Origin: Thermothelomyces thermophilus ATCC 42464
Lineage: Eukaryota > Ascomycota > Sordariomycetes > Sordariales > Chaetomiaceae
DNA: 64,000 bases
Direction: 5' to 3'
Assembly (NCBI RefSeq): GCF_000226095.1
Contig: NC_016475.1
Span: forward strand, 2,046,001 to 2,110,000
Positions 21,717 through 34,319 of this stretch are shown here, piece by piece. The notes under the pieces were generated by a model. It was not told the DNA's origin. It saw only the letters and a list, made by a program, of their open reading frames with translations, and made no database searches. A program made the translations under genes and the position numbers. The number at the start of each line of letters is the position of its first letter. The stretch's first letter is position 1.

Positions 21717-24245
21717 TCAAGTCAAAAACCACATGCACCCGCACGGACTGATATCCGGCAATCCGTCTATTCCAAACTCTTCACCGTCGCCCACCGCTTG
21801 CTCCCAATCGTCTTCGTCCTCTTCCCAATCCGACCTCTCCCAGACCCCGTCCGTCATCTTTTTGTCCGGGAACTCCCCCTCTGGCGACCCGCCACCGAAC
21901 GGGCCCACCTCCTCGATGTCCATAACCACCAACTTCCCGTCCGGCCTCTGCAGCGGCTGTGCCTCCTGCCCGGGGCCCATGATCTGCACCTGCGTGCACT
22001 GCGCACGGGGCGCGTCCTTGGTCCACATCCGGCGCTCCTCGAGCTTGACGACCCGCGGATACGGTTGCGCTATGTGCGGGAAGTCACTGCCTGTGTCGAT
22101 GGGCCCGAACGGATCCGACGCCGTTGCCGTGTTCCATGTCGAAGTGGCCTCGACGGTCGTGCTGGCTGTGTCGGGCGGTGGTGTCGTCGGGCCAGCGCCC
22201 TCCGAGCGCGCGTGAATCTCTAGCGAGTGATATGACATGTCCCAAGAGTCTGCGTCGTCGGTCTTGTGGCCATCCTGAAACCGGTGGGAGCCCTTCTCGG
22301 AGGACGAGTCGGGTCCGTCGGTGGATGTTGACGGCGAAGAACTCGGTGGGGGTGTGCTGGGCGTGCTGCTCGAATTTCCTGCCGTTGACGACGGCGGTGG
22401 AGGCTCGGGTGGCCAGTTGGCAAAACTCGAGTTCTGCTGGGCGTAAATGAAGAGCTCCAGCCATGTGTCCGGCCAAGTACATATCCAGGGCTTGTCGCCG
22501 GGCTGCGCGATCCCTTTGCGTTTGAAATCTGGCATACTCGCCCCAATCGTCGCAGTGTAAGGCGCCCTCTTCAACGCAATTGGGTCTTGGTCTGATTCAA
22601 GCCACCCTTCCGGCAGAATGACCGTCTTGGTGTACTTCACCCTCTTGTACCACGCGGGGCCGCGGCCTGCTTCGAAATTGTCCTGGACCAGCTTCAGTTT
22701 GACGGGCTTCTCAAGCAATGGCGGCTGCTCGCCGTAGGCGTAGGTGTTGCCCTTCGAGGTGAGCGCGTGGTTGCAGTCCAACGAAGCGCGGTAGTCCTTA
22801 TTCTCTTTGGTGACATTCAAAGTCATGCCCGAGAGGACGATGTGACAGTTCCATGCCATAGACAGGGTTGGATTCTTGAGGCACGTGTTGGAGACGCGGT
22901 TCGTCAGGAGTGGGAGCCCGAAGGTTCCCGTAGCTAGGGGTTGCAGGTCCGTCGGCGTTGGGATAGGCGTCACGTCGGACGGTGGTTTCCTACCAACAAT
23001 GTCAGCTCTGGGAGGCACACATCCCGGGGCTACGGCTATCGCCACTTACCAGTCCCCTTGTTCCCATGGAGGAGGCGGCTTCTGCTTGTTGTTATTACTT
23101 AATACGGTTCCAACCACGACGCCTAATGCTACCAGCATCACCAGCAAGATGATCGCAGTGAGGCATATGGCCCAGTAAGGAATGATGCCGCAAGCTTTTC
23201 TCCTCATCCAGGCCTGCCATTTCTTCGGTGGTTCCCTTTTTTCTGACAAGCCCTCGTCGTCCATCCTAATGCCCCGCCGACTGTCATCCGATCTGAAGCT
23301 GCGCGTCGAGTGGCGCGAACCCGGGGAGCCTGGGTCGTCCGTCGACTCGAACTCGGGGTTCCTGGTCGCCAGCCCGATGCCCCCGGCGCCGTCCAGCGGT
23401 GGAATGGTTGATGCAGAACTTGTGAGAATGGGGGGCAGGGCTGTTGCAGCACCATGAACCAAGCCGGGGCATCCTTCGACCGCCGCGGCCTTACGCACAT
23501 AGGCCTCATCCGGATACCTGGTGTATGGCGGAAGCTGCTCTGTGTGTCCGTCGGGGCCGATAATGTCTCCAATCTCCTCGCCCTCGGGCCCCACTCGCCG
23601 TTGGTATTGGTCAGGGAGGCCGCGGAAACCTAAGGGTATCGCAGCCTGTGCCGCATCTGCCTCGATGCTGTCGACTTGGGGATAGAGTCCGTAAGGGTGG
23701 CTCGGTCCCGTCGGCCCCCGGTAGGATGACTCCGACAAGGGAACGGTTGACGACGTTCCCATGCTCAACGTTCTCGCCGGCCTCACGCTCTGCGTATAGA
23801 GGTGATAAGGGTGGGATGCGGCGGACGGCCCTCGGTACGGGCCATCGTGGGGAATGTAGACACTTGACCCGGTCGAGTTCGTTATCTGACGGTTGAGCGA
23901 ATTGGCCTCCCCTTGAACCAGCAACGAAAACTGCGGAGCCTGGGGTTTTCCCGTACTCGAGGAGCCGCCACTTGTCGCTGGCGATGCCGGGTCTTCCCTA
24001 CTGACGAGTGTGGTAGACGACGCTGAGGTGAGGGGCGGCGTTGACGGCGCGGACCTCGCTGACGTCCCTGACGTTACTGACGGCGTCCCGGAGCCGCTGG
24101 CATGTGTCGGTCGGAATCCATCCGCGATCGTGCTTTCCAGGGCGAGATCGTCCCCATCGTTTCCGTCATCGAGGGATACCCTCGCCGACCTCCTCGTCGA
24201 CGCCTTCCGCTCTAGTTCACCCGCCTTACTATCCTTCGGCGCCAT
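21717..24245 (-). CDS. Single-pass membrane protein, probable fungal DUF7820-type (822 aa)
   Basis: Two exons: 24245-23050 and 22989-21717, with donor GTAAGT and acceptor GGTAG; the intron splits Trp in GDWKPPS. Residues 1-340 are Ser/Thr/Pro-rich and probably cytosolic, with two related motifs (YRGPSAASHPYHLYTQ and YRGPTGPSHPYGLYPQ). A basic stop (WMRRKACG) precedes one strong membrane segment, PYWAICLTAIILLVMLVALG (about 358-378). The approximately 440-residue C-terminal part contains Cys residues (SNTCLKNPTLSMAWNCHI, ICTWPDTWLELFIY) and several Asn-x-Ser/Thr sites. It is probably lumenal or extracellular and includes a Pro/Ser linker. The layout resembles the fungal domain of unknown function I know as DUF7820; that name is from memory. 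No enzymatic motif is seen. The protein may be a cell-surface or wall-facing protein, which is inference. Confidence 0.8.
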
Positions 24246-25221
24246 GTTGAGGGGGGATCGGGCGTCTCAACCGCAATACCCCGTACGTGTCCAGAAGAGA
24301 GAATTGTGGCCGGCGGCCAACCTCTTCAATGGCGGGCGAAGCCTCCCGTCGAAATCATCGAAGGAACTTGGCCAACCTTGCTCGGTGCTCGGTGATGCGT
24401 TTACAAAAATCTTGTGCTGGGCGACGCTTTGTGCGCTTGTGGCTCCCCTCTCAGCGAGAGCATTCGCTTTCGGGTTGTGCTAACGCTCTTGCCTTGGTAA
24501 TGTTTGTGGTGAGTGTGAGAGCGATTGGCAAGTCCAGACCCCAGCTACGATTGGGACGGGCAGGGGCGAGTGTAAGTACTAGTATCTGGAAGCACTGCGC
24601 GCCCACTCTAAAGTCCCGTCTGCAGGTCCTGCCAAAATTCGGTCAACAGATCCAATAATGCCGACAATTAGAAAAAAAAATTGACCAGGCAAGCAGGTCG
24701 CGGAAGAGGGCACCAGAACAACTTGGGGACAAGGAAAAACAGCCTGGATTGAGTTTCGAAACCCGGGAGCAGGCAGCGCGATTGGGGGAAGCGGGCGGGT
24801 CTTTGGCCTCGGACACACCGGGGGATGCTTGGCATGCTGCAACGCGGCAAGATGCGCAGATCGAAAACGCCAAGCTAGCTTCGGCACGGCGGTGGTGTAC
24901 GTCCGTAGTGTGTGGAATCCGTACATACACGATGTAGTATGCCGGGTATTATATGTACCGTAACTATACTGCACATACGTTCCACACCACATCAGGTACG
25001 GAAGTATGTGCAAATTGTAGGTACACGCGGATTACGATGGATCACCGCATAGGTAAGCACTTAGCAAGTGTGCAAGGCGTATATCTGTAACCGTGTGACC
25101 ACCGAGAATACATCAAGTCGTTCAGTCCAGGTACGAAGTACCTATCTACGCTGCGTCCTGCGGACGACGGCCCCTTTCCATTGTCGCGAGGTATCAGGGG
25201 CCCAATCACATTTCTTGTCGG

Positions 25222-25960
25222 CGAGTAGTTGCTGGTCAACAAGGACCTACTCTCAAACGAGACCCCCTTCCGGCTCGCAGACCACGGGACCCCCTGCATT
25301 GGACTGCAGTGGCTCGTTGCAGATCGAGGTTCAAATGGCTCTACACTTATTGGTCTAGGGCAGGACCCATTTTTAAAAGAATCTCCTTTCTGAGCACGTT
25401 TTCAATCCGGCAGTGCATTGGTGCGCGACGTTAAGTTGGACATGGTTATTAGCCAGGCACCTGCAATCTACTTCCAGGTTACTATGGACCACAACCGGCC
25501 AATCTCTCCCCTCACTGGTGATTTGCCGTGGATTGAGCCTATGACCAATGCGGTGCTGCGTGACAAGCTAATTTGCCTGCATCTTCCATAGCCCTACAGG
25601 GACAATATGAGGAGTTATGACTAGGCCTGTATAGCATTCTTTACGGAGCAGTAGAGTAGACATTTAACCAAATATTTTGTCCTCGGCTTATCGGTGGCGT
25701 TGACGAACAAGTGTTGACGAGATTGGTGGCAATTGCCAAAATTTCCCGATCAGCTCGAGAGTGAGCGTTCGTGGAGAAATCGCACTCAGATTCGTAGAGA
25801 ATGAATGTCCATTTTCCCCAGAAGCAAGCGAAACAACGTCGAGGTAACCTGCAGTGTAATAGCATCGGCGGATGAAAATGAAGCCGGACATCCCATAGCA
25901 AATCAAGGGTCGTTGCCGCCCGCGAAAGTGGATGTCGACATCTAGATGAAAGATGCAGCA
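25222..25960. pseudogene. Possible relic coding segment of unknown type
   Basis: Plus-strand reading gives protein-like stretches, such as NETPFRLADHGTPCIGL and DVKLDMVISQAPAIYF, interrupted in frame. The minus strand at 25641-25961 also has an open stretch without an ATG-anchored gene. Base composition is lower in GC than the neighbouring genes. No domain is recognised and no terminal repeats were found, so this may be a decayed host gene, a fragment of a mobile element, or chance. Confidence 0.25.
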
Positions 25961-27488
25961 ATGACTATCTGCGCGAGAAAGGGCGCTTCTCGTGTTTTCA
26001 TGGCGCCTTGGTCAGCCGAATGGGCGGACCGCGAAGTGGGGAGGGAGAATTTGGTTTCACCACCGTTCCAAGGAACCGACTTGGCGAGGCGGGGCTCTCT
26101 GTTCGAGGTGGTTGATTAGCGCGGAAGTTACCGCTCCGTAGGTTTCCCACGGCAGGTGGCAACTCTCCGACTTAGCACGCACGTATCAAGTACTGTACAT
26201 ACATACACACATATACAGAGACTTGGTACATACATAGACCGCACACTACAGAGTACACCAAAAGTGGCATCTCAAACATATACCGCCAAGGCAGGCAATG
26301 TAAGATACTTTCGGCACGCCATACCTCTCGTCCGTACATTACGCGGAGGTACCAACCTAGGATGGTAGGTGGTACTGTATGTATGTACATACACAGCAGG
26401 TTGGATGGCAGGTGACAATCGCAACCAGAGACCGCAAACCGCCCAACTTCCCTCTTATCCCATACATTGCGAACCGTGTACTGCGGACGAGGTATTGGAA
26501 TGACACCTGCATGCAAGTTCATCTGAGTTTTTCTAACACTCGTCCTATTTCTGAAGGTTTGTCTTTCAATCGACGGCGACAGCCTTCTGTAAGGAGTCGA
26601 GAGTACCTAAGGTAGGTAAGGTACCTTAGCTCACCTTGTATCTTGCATCATGTGTAGCATATTGAGCATGCACGCTCTCAAAGGCTTACCGATCCCAGCC
26701 AGTCTCAACCCCGCATCCCTTCATAATCGCAATGCGAATCTCTGTTCGACACCTTAATATCAAAGCTGATGAGCAATCGCGAGCACTCTGCAGAGCAGCA
26801 TGTCTACTGACGATGTTGCAGCCAGCAATGGGCCGACCTCCCGCAATTGGCAGCTCTGCAGGGGGGGTGTATGTACTCCGTATGCAACCTTCGCATGGTC
26901 TTTCAAGCCCAGCTGTTGTTGCCTTCTCCTGCCGTCTCTTTAAGTCTCTCGTGCTTGTAGGTCACACAACGTCTACGGAGGGCGCCAAAAAAGACTCGAG
27001 CACGGCTGGAGACCAACCATCACCTCTGCCAGGCAGCCTTGGTAGCCCCGCCGCTGCCCACCATCTTTTTCTTTTCACCTAAACTTGCGCCATCCAATCT
27101 TTATCTGGCTGCGCTGGCTCGTTGTCGCAGCCTCACTCTCCGCTCACCACATACCATAGCCACGACGACGGTGAAAAGACGATTGTCGCTTTATTCTTCG
27201 AGAGCCAGCCAAAGCGACGAGTCCGCGCTTCGCCCAGTGTTCTATTTGGGAAGGTGTTGCAGACCAGAGCGGCATGGCCGATATGCCCCGAGACCGACCC
27301 CCCACCCTCGAGAGAATGTCGAACCCAAAGCCAAAAAAGGTAAAAAGCAGCCCTTCGCTTATAAGTACTGTGGACGCCTTGGAAGACTACCAATCTGACA
27401 TGGTGCCAGCACAACCGTCACGTAGTTGTGGATGGTATGTGCATAGGTACGGATTACATACATGGGATCCGTGTGCCCCTTTAGTGTA

Positions 27489-27517
27489 TGTACCTACATA
27501 GACTCTATGTAGGTACA
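27489..27517. repeat. Perfect inverted repeat, 13-bp stem and 3-nt loop
   Basis: The arms TGTACCTACATAG and CTATGTAGGTACA flank ACT. The repeat is not followed by a T run, so it is not an obvious terminator. Confidence 0.85.
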
Positions 27518-28357
27518 GACCTTATACGTACCATAATTCGTACACGGCTGTACCTAATCACACTGAGGCCTCACCTCGCAGAAGCAACGTGGGAGGGAGG
27601 GCAAGACCGCACGGCAGGGCGGATACCCGCATCTTGACCGCCGAGCCACGATGCAGATGAGAAAAAAACAACTGCAGGCTCCTCGGTCTGTCAGCCTTCC
27701 CCACCAAAGCAGGGCGTCTAGCGGATGCGCAAGAGGAGGGGACCTGGGAGCTGGAACACCAATCGATCTTTGCCCGGCTAGTACGGAGCATGCAAATCAC
27801 CTCTCGCCCGATGTCGATGGTGAGGCTCCGGGACACTGGGACGAATCAACGCAGCCAGCCACATGCACTCTTCCAGCAGACCAAGCCCAAGATCCAGTAA
27901 TGGCCGAAGCTGTAAATTCAAGATAGGACAGCTGCCTTTTTAATGCCGGCTTTGGAGCCAGGCTCTCTCCCGTGGGATGAGGCCTTGTCACCATGCAAGC
28001 CTCGTCGCGCCCTCTGTGCCCGGCTCGCACGGCCGCATGGCGCCTTTTTTTTTTACGCTGGCATGGTGGAACTGCCCGAGAGTCGTCTTCCATCCCGCCT
28101 GGCCATATTTCAAGGCGAAGCCCGTCTTGCATCTGTCCACCTTTTCTCCTCGTCTTTCCTCGCTCCGACAGCAGCAATCCAGGACTCCCACCAGAGTACC
28201 TAGCCACCCTCTCGATTGGTGTCGCTGGCCCGCCTCGGCGTAAGACCGACAATCCCAGCCAGCCCTCCCTCGAGACAAACACGAGGCTGCTAGGTCTTTC
28301 TAGATACCCGAGCCAGCGTATCATTGCGAATCTCAAGAGGGCTCCCCTCCCGGCACC

Positions 28358-29140
28358 ATGTCAGGCCGGCCCAGCAGCAGCAGCAGCTCGAGATCGAGCT
28401 CAGGCTCGCACGCTTCCGGCGACTACGAGGAGCTCCGCTTGCCCAACAGCAAGGCCATTAAGGCGCTGATCTACTTCTGCGGTCGAGACCCTCGGAAAGT
28501 AAAGAGCGTCCGCCGCTATTACGACGACGACTTCGACGACCGGAGCTCCGGCTCCGGCTCCGGCGGCTCCATGTTCTCGCGGTCGAGCGGAACGAGCCAC
28601 GTGTACCTCGTCGAATCCACTCACCCCTATTGGTATCAAGACGGGCACCCAGACGCCGCATCCTACTCGTTCTCTGCCAGAAAACGCAAGCTCTCAAAGA
28701 AGGGCAGGCACGCGGACGTATTCCCGAGAAGCCCGCGGACGAGCACCTGGAACAGGCATGCCCGGGTCGACGACGACGCCGACTACGACGACGACGACGA
28801 CGACAGCAGCAGCGAAGGCAGCGCCGAGGGCTACGGCGGCCAGTATGCCGGTCCGTATCCGCCGCACCCCGGGAATACGCCATCTCAGGGTGTTCCTCCT
28901 CCTCCTCCTCATCCTCATCCTCCTCCTCATCATCATCCTGGTTTTCAGGGACCTCCTCCCGGGGCCTTCCAGCCCGTGTATAGCTACCCTCCCCGGACCA
29001 CCCCGCAGCCGACTCCCGTGGCCAGCTACCCTGTCCCTCCACCGCCGCCGCCCGCGGCAGCGGGAGGCATGCCGCCACCGCCTCCCGGAGGCCACTTTGT
29101 GCCCGGCCGTGGAGGTGTCCAAGTGTTTGTGGATGGCTGA
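28358..29140 (+). CDS. Hypothetical Ser/Asp/Pro-rich protein (260 aa)
   Basis: A single exon from ATG 28358 to TGA. Residues 1-20 are Ser-rich (a CAG/AGC repeat in the DNA). An ordered-looking stretch follows, YEELRLPNSKAIKALIYFC to RRYYDDDFDD (about 23-65), then HVYLVESTHPYWYQDGHP (about 85-102) and a basic RKRKLSKKGRH. The middle is an Asp/Ser run. The C-terminal half is Pro/His/Gly-rich, encoded partly by CTC/ATC triplet repeats at about 28890-28940. The protein is probably mostly disordered. I do not recognise it and no function is claimed. Codon use and GC match the neighbouring genes. Its isolation between two long non-coding intervals and lack of introns leave some doubt. Confidence 0.65.
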   Translation: MSGRPSSSSSSRSSSGSHASGDYEELRLPNSKAIKALIYFCGRDPRKVKSVRRYYDDDFDDRSSGSGSGGSMFSRSSGTSHVYLVESTHPYWYQDGHPDAASYSFSARKRKLSKKGRHADVFPRSPRTSTWNRHARVDDDADYDDDDDDSSSEGSAEGYGGQYAGPYPPHPGNTPSQGVPPPPPHPHPPPHHHPGFQGPPPGAFQPVYSYPPRTTPQPTPVASYPVPPPPPPAAAGGMPPPPPGGHFVPGRGGVQVFVDG

Positions 29141-29927
29141 GAGCGGTGATTTGGTTTGGTTCCTCGAGTACATCTCGGGTCATACGGTTTACGAACGGCG
29201 TTTTTGTCTTTGGGTACGATGTCCTCCATGGCGTTTGGGTTCAGGCGTTGTTACGGGCAATGCTCTCTTGTAACCTCTCTCCACTGGCTCCGCGTCCGGG
29301 CAAACAGAACGGATACCTTTCCTCCTCCTTTTTTTTTCTGCAACGGGTCGTTCGGTTTCAGCGCGATCGTTCTCGATGGCGAAGGCTCGTTTAGCCTACC
29401 TCTTCTAATGAGAAATGAATTCTTCTTTCTTGCTGCGGCAGTCGAGCTTTATCCCCCCCAAATCGTCCATCCGTGCCAATGGGCAAAGGCTAGCGACTAG
29501 TCCTTCGAGGCCCACGGATGTCTGTCCCTCCTCAATTGGCACCCAACGTGGAGAGCAACGAGCCATGAAGGCTATCTGTTACCATCACGAGCATTCAAAA
29601 GGAGAACAGCCGCATCCGGCTGTTAGGTTACTTGCTAAGTGTCCGGCACGATCCAGCCATCTTCTTGATACCTTTACGTCGAACTCAGACCGTACCGGCT
29701 GCGGCAAATACCCACGGGGGCGGTTGATCACAGCGCGAGCATAACGCTTGACGTGGCGTGATAGACTTCAGCAGGGCTATGAACTACGAAGATTCGTGAG
29801 TTAGTCGGTCATTCGAATTCCCCTCTGGCGCGTTGTGTGTTGTGTTTGTTCGCCAAAGGAGTTGCGGTGGCTCTTTGCGTAACGAGGCCGTCGTGGACTG
29901 CCTCCTGAGGCATGATCAGCAAGAAAA

Positions 29928-29942
29928 GGGGGGGGGGGGGGG
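29928..29942. repeat. Poly(G) run of 15
   Basis: A pure G15 preceded by AAGAAAA and followed by AAGAGGGGGAAGAG. Confidence 0.85.
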
Positions 29943-31241
29943 AAGAGGGGGAAGAGCACATAACCATCTCACGCCTCTCATCACTTCGGACTTGCGCACT
30001 ACGATAAATGGCGGGGCTGTCCGGTCGGTCAAGATGGAGGGGTAGTGGACGGACACGAGAAGGAGCTGATCAATCGGTCTCGACCTTTGACACTTGCTTG
30101 TATGTACCACCAAGGTGCGGCAACGATGCTTCATCCTGTTGCATCTTTCCGAAGTGAGGCAGTTGTGCTCCGTGCGAGACGGCACAGGATTGTCTCGAGA
30201 TGAGGCAACCCCGTCTTTACGTGGAAGAGTGGTCCTGTCGAACCACAAAGGCGAGAGAGCCCCGGGTTCTCAAGTTCTGCAGATGTCCGTGACAACGCAT
30301 CTGGGGGCTGAGTCAGCCCTCACCAATCGGATCGGGCATTGCGCGACTTAACAGACGGCCGTGTATCTACCTACTATGTAGGTATGTACGGAGCTGTTTC
30401 GGGAGAGGAGGGGAGGGGTGGGGGGGAGGGCGCCCCATAAGGCCACACACCTGCATGCCTCTCTTCCCGCCTGCGCAGGGCAAGGCAGATTCCCTGGGAG
30501 TGCCCGGTTGTAGAGGTGCATTGCATCCGTACGGCGGCAACCGAGAAGCGAGAAGAGACGTCGATGTTGAAAGCATCGTAGGGCAAGAAACCAGGCGGAC
30601 CAGAGGCATATACCAAAGGACTCTAGATGAAGAGATGCAAAAGACCCAAGGCAAAAAATAGGCAACTGCTCTTCAGGTCGCCTTGTACTTGAAGAGCACG
30701 TCGCAAGTCCAGTTAGCTGTTAAGCTAGCGCAGGTAGGTGAGGAACTCAGCTTCGCGCGGAAACTTGCATGAGCCATAGCAACCCTGTAGTCTGCGGCCA
30801 CCCGGGAGATAAAAGAACAGTCCTGGATCTGAGGTTGGAGAGAGCTCCTGGAGCCTCGGATCTTAGGGAGAGGATGAGGATGGATTCATAGATTCAGTGT
30901 GATGCCTGGTCAGGTATGACGGCATCCGAGACCAACTCTCTAGAAAAGCTAAGTGACCTTACAGAGAAGGCAGGAAGTGCTGCGTGTGGAAAAGGCATAC
31001 ACGGTGATTTAGACCGCAAGGCACAAAGGCCCAGGCCCACAGCTTGGAGGCCTTATTCAGCAAATATCTAGGCAGCCGCTGCGGCGGACCCCACACACTT
31101 ACAGTACTTGGCGAATCGGAGGCCTGACCCAGGAACACCCGACATATGAGCTTCACTTTCACCTACCTTACATGCACGTCAGGTATATACAATAGGTACT
31201 GTACGCACATTCAAATCGTGCATACCAACCAAGTGTACGGG

Positions 31242-31259
31242 TACCTACCTAGGTAGGTA
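31242..31259. repeat. 18-bp perfect palindrome
   Basis: TACCTACC-TA-GGTAGGTA reads identically on both strands. It contains the same TACCTAGGTA-type core seen at 3972 and 57470. Confidence 0.85.
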
Positions 31260-32478
31260 TCGTGCTGTCTCATGCCTCACCGCCTCTGGCCGCACATTTG
31301 ATCTCAGCACCCCCACCTATCTTGCCGTAACCCATTGGTGCAACGGGCTCGGGGGCATTCTGAGGACAGGACTCATGCATTTCGGCATAGAGTCATGAAA
31401 CCTCGACTGGGATCCTCGCATCAGCGGTGACGCATCTCGGTCAGCGGCCGCGCCCAAGTCTGCAATGCTCGTCGTGCAGGAGCGGACGGCGGGCGGCGCA
31501 GTAGCGCCAAGCCCAGCACGAGCTCCTTAGCACCCGACGGCTGATGCTTGCTCAATGACCCATCCGGCAGCCAAACCAGGACCATCAGCCAGTTTCACTG
31601 GATGGACAAACTCCTTCCGCTTGCGCAATGCCCAGTCACTGCATCTCAAAAAGGTTGTGCAGCTCGGCGAGGACGAACAAGTGGCGACTTAACTCGTATG
31701 TCCTCGAAATCTGGGGACAAATCAACGACATTCCTTTTGACATGGATTTGTTTAGGGGGTTTGCTGTACTAGTGCAGCGCCTTGTTGGGCAGGCTGCTGA
31801 GTCTATGCCCTTTGCGGGGGAGGCGGGACCCCGCGTTCTTTCAGACCCCACGCAGGGTGCGCTCGTGGAGCTTTTCACCACACCAGTTACAGTCTCAACT
31901 CCTAACAAATAGCGTTGTAGCCAGGCCACTGCAGCAGTTGCACCCGATCCCCCGGGACGGCCGCCGCATGGCTCTCGCAGGACGTAAGGCAATGACGAGC
32001 CGCGGCCAAGCTCTAGAACTCCAACCGGATGCCGGGATGCGTCGATTCTCGGGCTGTGTCTGCAATTCCACCAAGCGGCGAGACCAGCCACATATAGGAT
32101 GCCTCTTTCCAACAAGCAGGCTTTTTTTCCCTGAACGTGCTGCTGCTGCCTTCAGCGTGTGGGGAATAACACAGAGTGAGACTGAGGACGAATAAGCCGA
32201 CCGCTTGCCTTGAACAAGCCCAAGAGCCCTCCAGTCATCTTGCAGTGGAGGTAACGCAGTCAGAATCCCGCCGAGCGGGAACCCACCTCACTGTCGACCA
32301 GCCTCTTTACTTAAGTATCAGCCCTACCACGCCTATCTCATGCCCTCGTAGGTCTTCGAGCTGTATCCGTTCGGGAATCTCCCGGCCCTGCCTACTACTT
32401 CAATCCTTTACCTTACTCTTTGCTCAACCCACGAAACCATCCCGCCCTCTTACACGACGACAGCTCCGTGTGCCCAAC

Positions 32479-34281
32479 ATGGACGCCCTTCCCTTTTCGG
32501 CCGAAGGTGGTGAAGCTAATGTAACGCGTTTCTCGCAACAACAACTTCTAGACTTTTTCTTCCCGGGCTTTTCAGGTGTGTCATGGACCGGCTTTTACAT
32601 GCCAAGTTGCCGGGAGCAAAGCTGCTTCCAGGGACCGCAAGGCGGCTTGAACTCGACACCTCGGGACCGCGTCTTGATATGAGCATTCCGAATTGAACTG
32701 ACAGCTTTGGTTAGTGATCTCGACCGCCGCGAGCAAATACCTACGTGTCGACCTCAACCTGTACATCCCGCTGATCCTCCTCTGCGGCTGCCTCACCTTC
32801 GTATGGCGCTATTTCACCGACTACTTCTGGGACCTGGTCGAGTCGCATCTGATGTCGTACGTTAAAAAGAGAAGCCAGCCGTTTCAGTTACCCGGAGTGC
32901 GGCTAATACTGGTTCTCAAGACGAGTCGACATTCGCGTCGACGATGAGACGTTCAACTACACCATGGCCTGGGTGTCAAGCCAGCGCTTTGCCCAGGGCG
33001 CGAGGAGATTTGTTGTAAATACAAACCTCAATAGTGTAAGTGAGGAGACCACTCGGATCAGGAAAAATAGCACGCGCCGAAGCTGACACTGCTGGTAGCG
33101 ATCATGGCATCTGTGCGTAACTATTATCCTAGAAATCCTTCACGACTGTCGTTCGTAGGAGGGGACACCGTTCTCCTCCAACAGCCCCGAGCTCTTCGAA
33201 ATCCCGCAAGATCCCGTTGCTAACTTGATTACTAGGTGGCGGAATTTTGTGGAGGACGATGACGATGAAGAGGACGGCGAGTACGGATATCTGCGGAGGA
33301 AGAAGAAGAAGTCCCTCGCCTACACGCCCACGTTTGGCTCTCACTGGTTTCTTTACAAAGGCCGTATCCTCATTTTCCGCCGGACCCAGACCCAGCAGTC
33401 TCCGTTCATGACTGCCAGCGAGCGCGAGGAGATCTCCATCTCGTGCTTTGGGAGGAACCCTTGGATTCTGAAGGAACTTCTCCACGAGGCGAGAGATGCG
33501 TACCTGAAGAAGGACGAGGCAAAGACGGCCATCTATCGCGGGACGACTAGGTCCGGCACAGCGGAGCCACACTGGCAACGGTGTATGTCGCGGACTGTGC
33601 GACCCTTCTCGACGGTCATCCTCAACGACGAGGCAAAGAAGACTCTGATCGACGACGTGACCGACTATCTCAACCCTGCCACGCGACGGTGGTACGCCAA
33701 CCGCGGCATTCCCTACCGCCGGGGGTACCTGCTCCACGGACCCCCTGGCACCGGCAAGTCCTCGCTCAGCCTGGCCCTCGCCGGCTTCTTCAAGATGCGC
33801 ATCTACATTGTCAGCCTCAGCTCGGTAACGGCCAACGAAGAGAACCTCGCAACCCTTTTCGCCGAACTCCCTCGCCGCTGCGTCGTGCTCCTGGAGGACA
33901 TCGACACGGCGGGCCTCACGCACACCCGAGAAGGCGGAGCACAGGACTCCGTCGCCGACGGTGCTGATAACGGGGCCGACGCCAGCACGAACACGGCCGT
34001 GCCCAACGGGCACCCCCAGCCCCCCAACCAGAACGCCAACGGCCGCCTGTCGCTCTCGGGCCTTCTCAACATCCTCGACGGCGTCGCCTCGCAAGAAGGG
34101 CGCGTGCTGATCATGACGACTAACCACATCGAGAAGCTTGACAAGGCCCTGATCCGCCCGGGACGCGTCGACATGATCGTTAAGTTCGACCGCGCCGACA
34201 CGTCCATGACGGCCCAGATCTTCCGCGCCATCTACGCTCCTCTCGAAGCCGACGAGATGCCGTCTTCCCTCTCCTCCTCCT

Positions 34282-34319
<38 letters not shown>

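Larger units (their letters stand above)
24246..28357. other. Gene-poor 4.1-kb interval
   Basis: There is no complete gene. Patches of protein-like reading at about 25220-25960 may be a decayed gene (listed separately). A perfect 13-bp hairpin lies at 27489-27517. Short TACC/GGTA motifs are frequent near 26590-26630. The last few hundred bases should hold the promoter of the gene at 28358. Confidence 0.5.
29141..32478. other. Gene-poor 3.3-kb interval
   Basis: No gene is supported. It holds a G15 run at 29928-29942 and an 18-bp perfect palindrome at 31242-31259. Open stretches at about 31548-32115 are mildly protein-like but have no anchor or recognised domain. The BCS1-like gene's promoter and leader should lie in the last few hundred bases. 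Confidence 0.5.

Noticed and set aside
7448-24245. A secondary-metabolite or other functional gene cluster
   Set aside because: No backbone synthase, P450, transporter or pathway transcription factor; the genes are unrelated housekeeping functions.
31636-32115. 159-aa minus-strand frame and a 94-aa plus-strand frame in the same place
   Set aside because: Protein-like in part, but no ATG-anchored model, no splice sites that extend it and no family; not supported as a gene.
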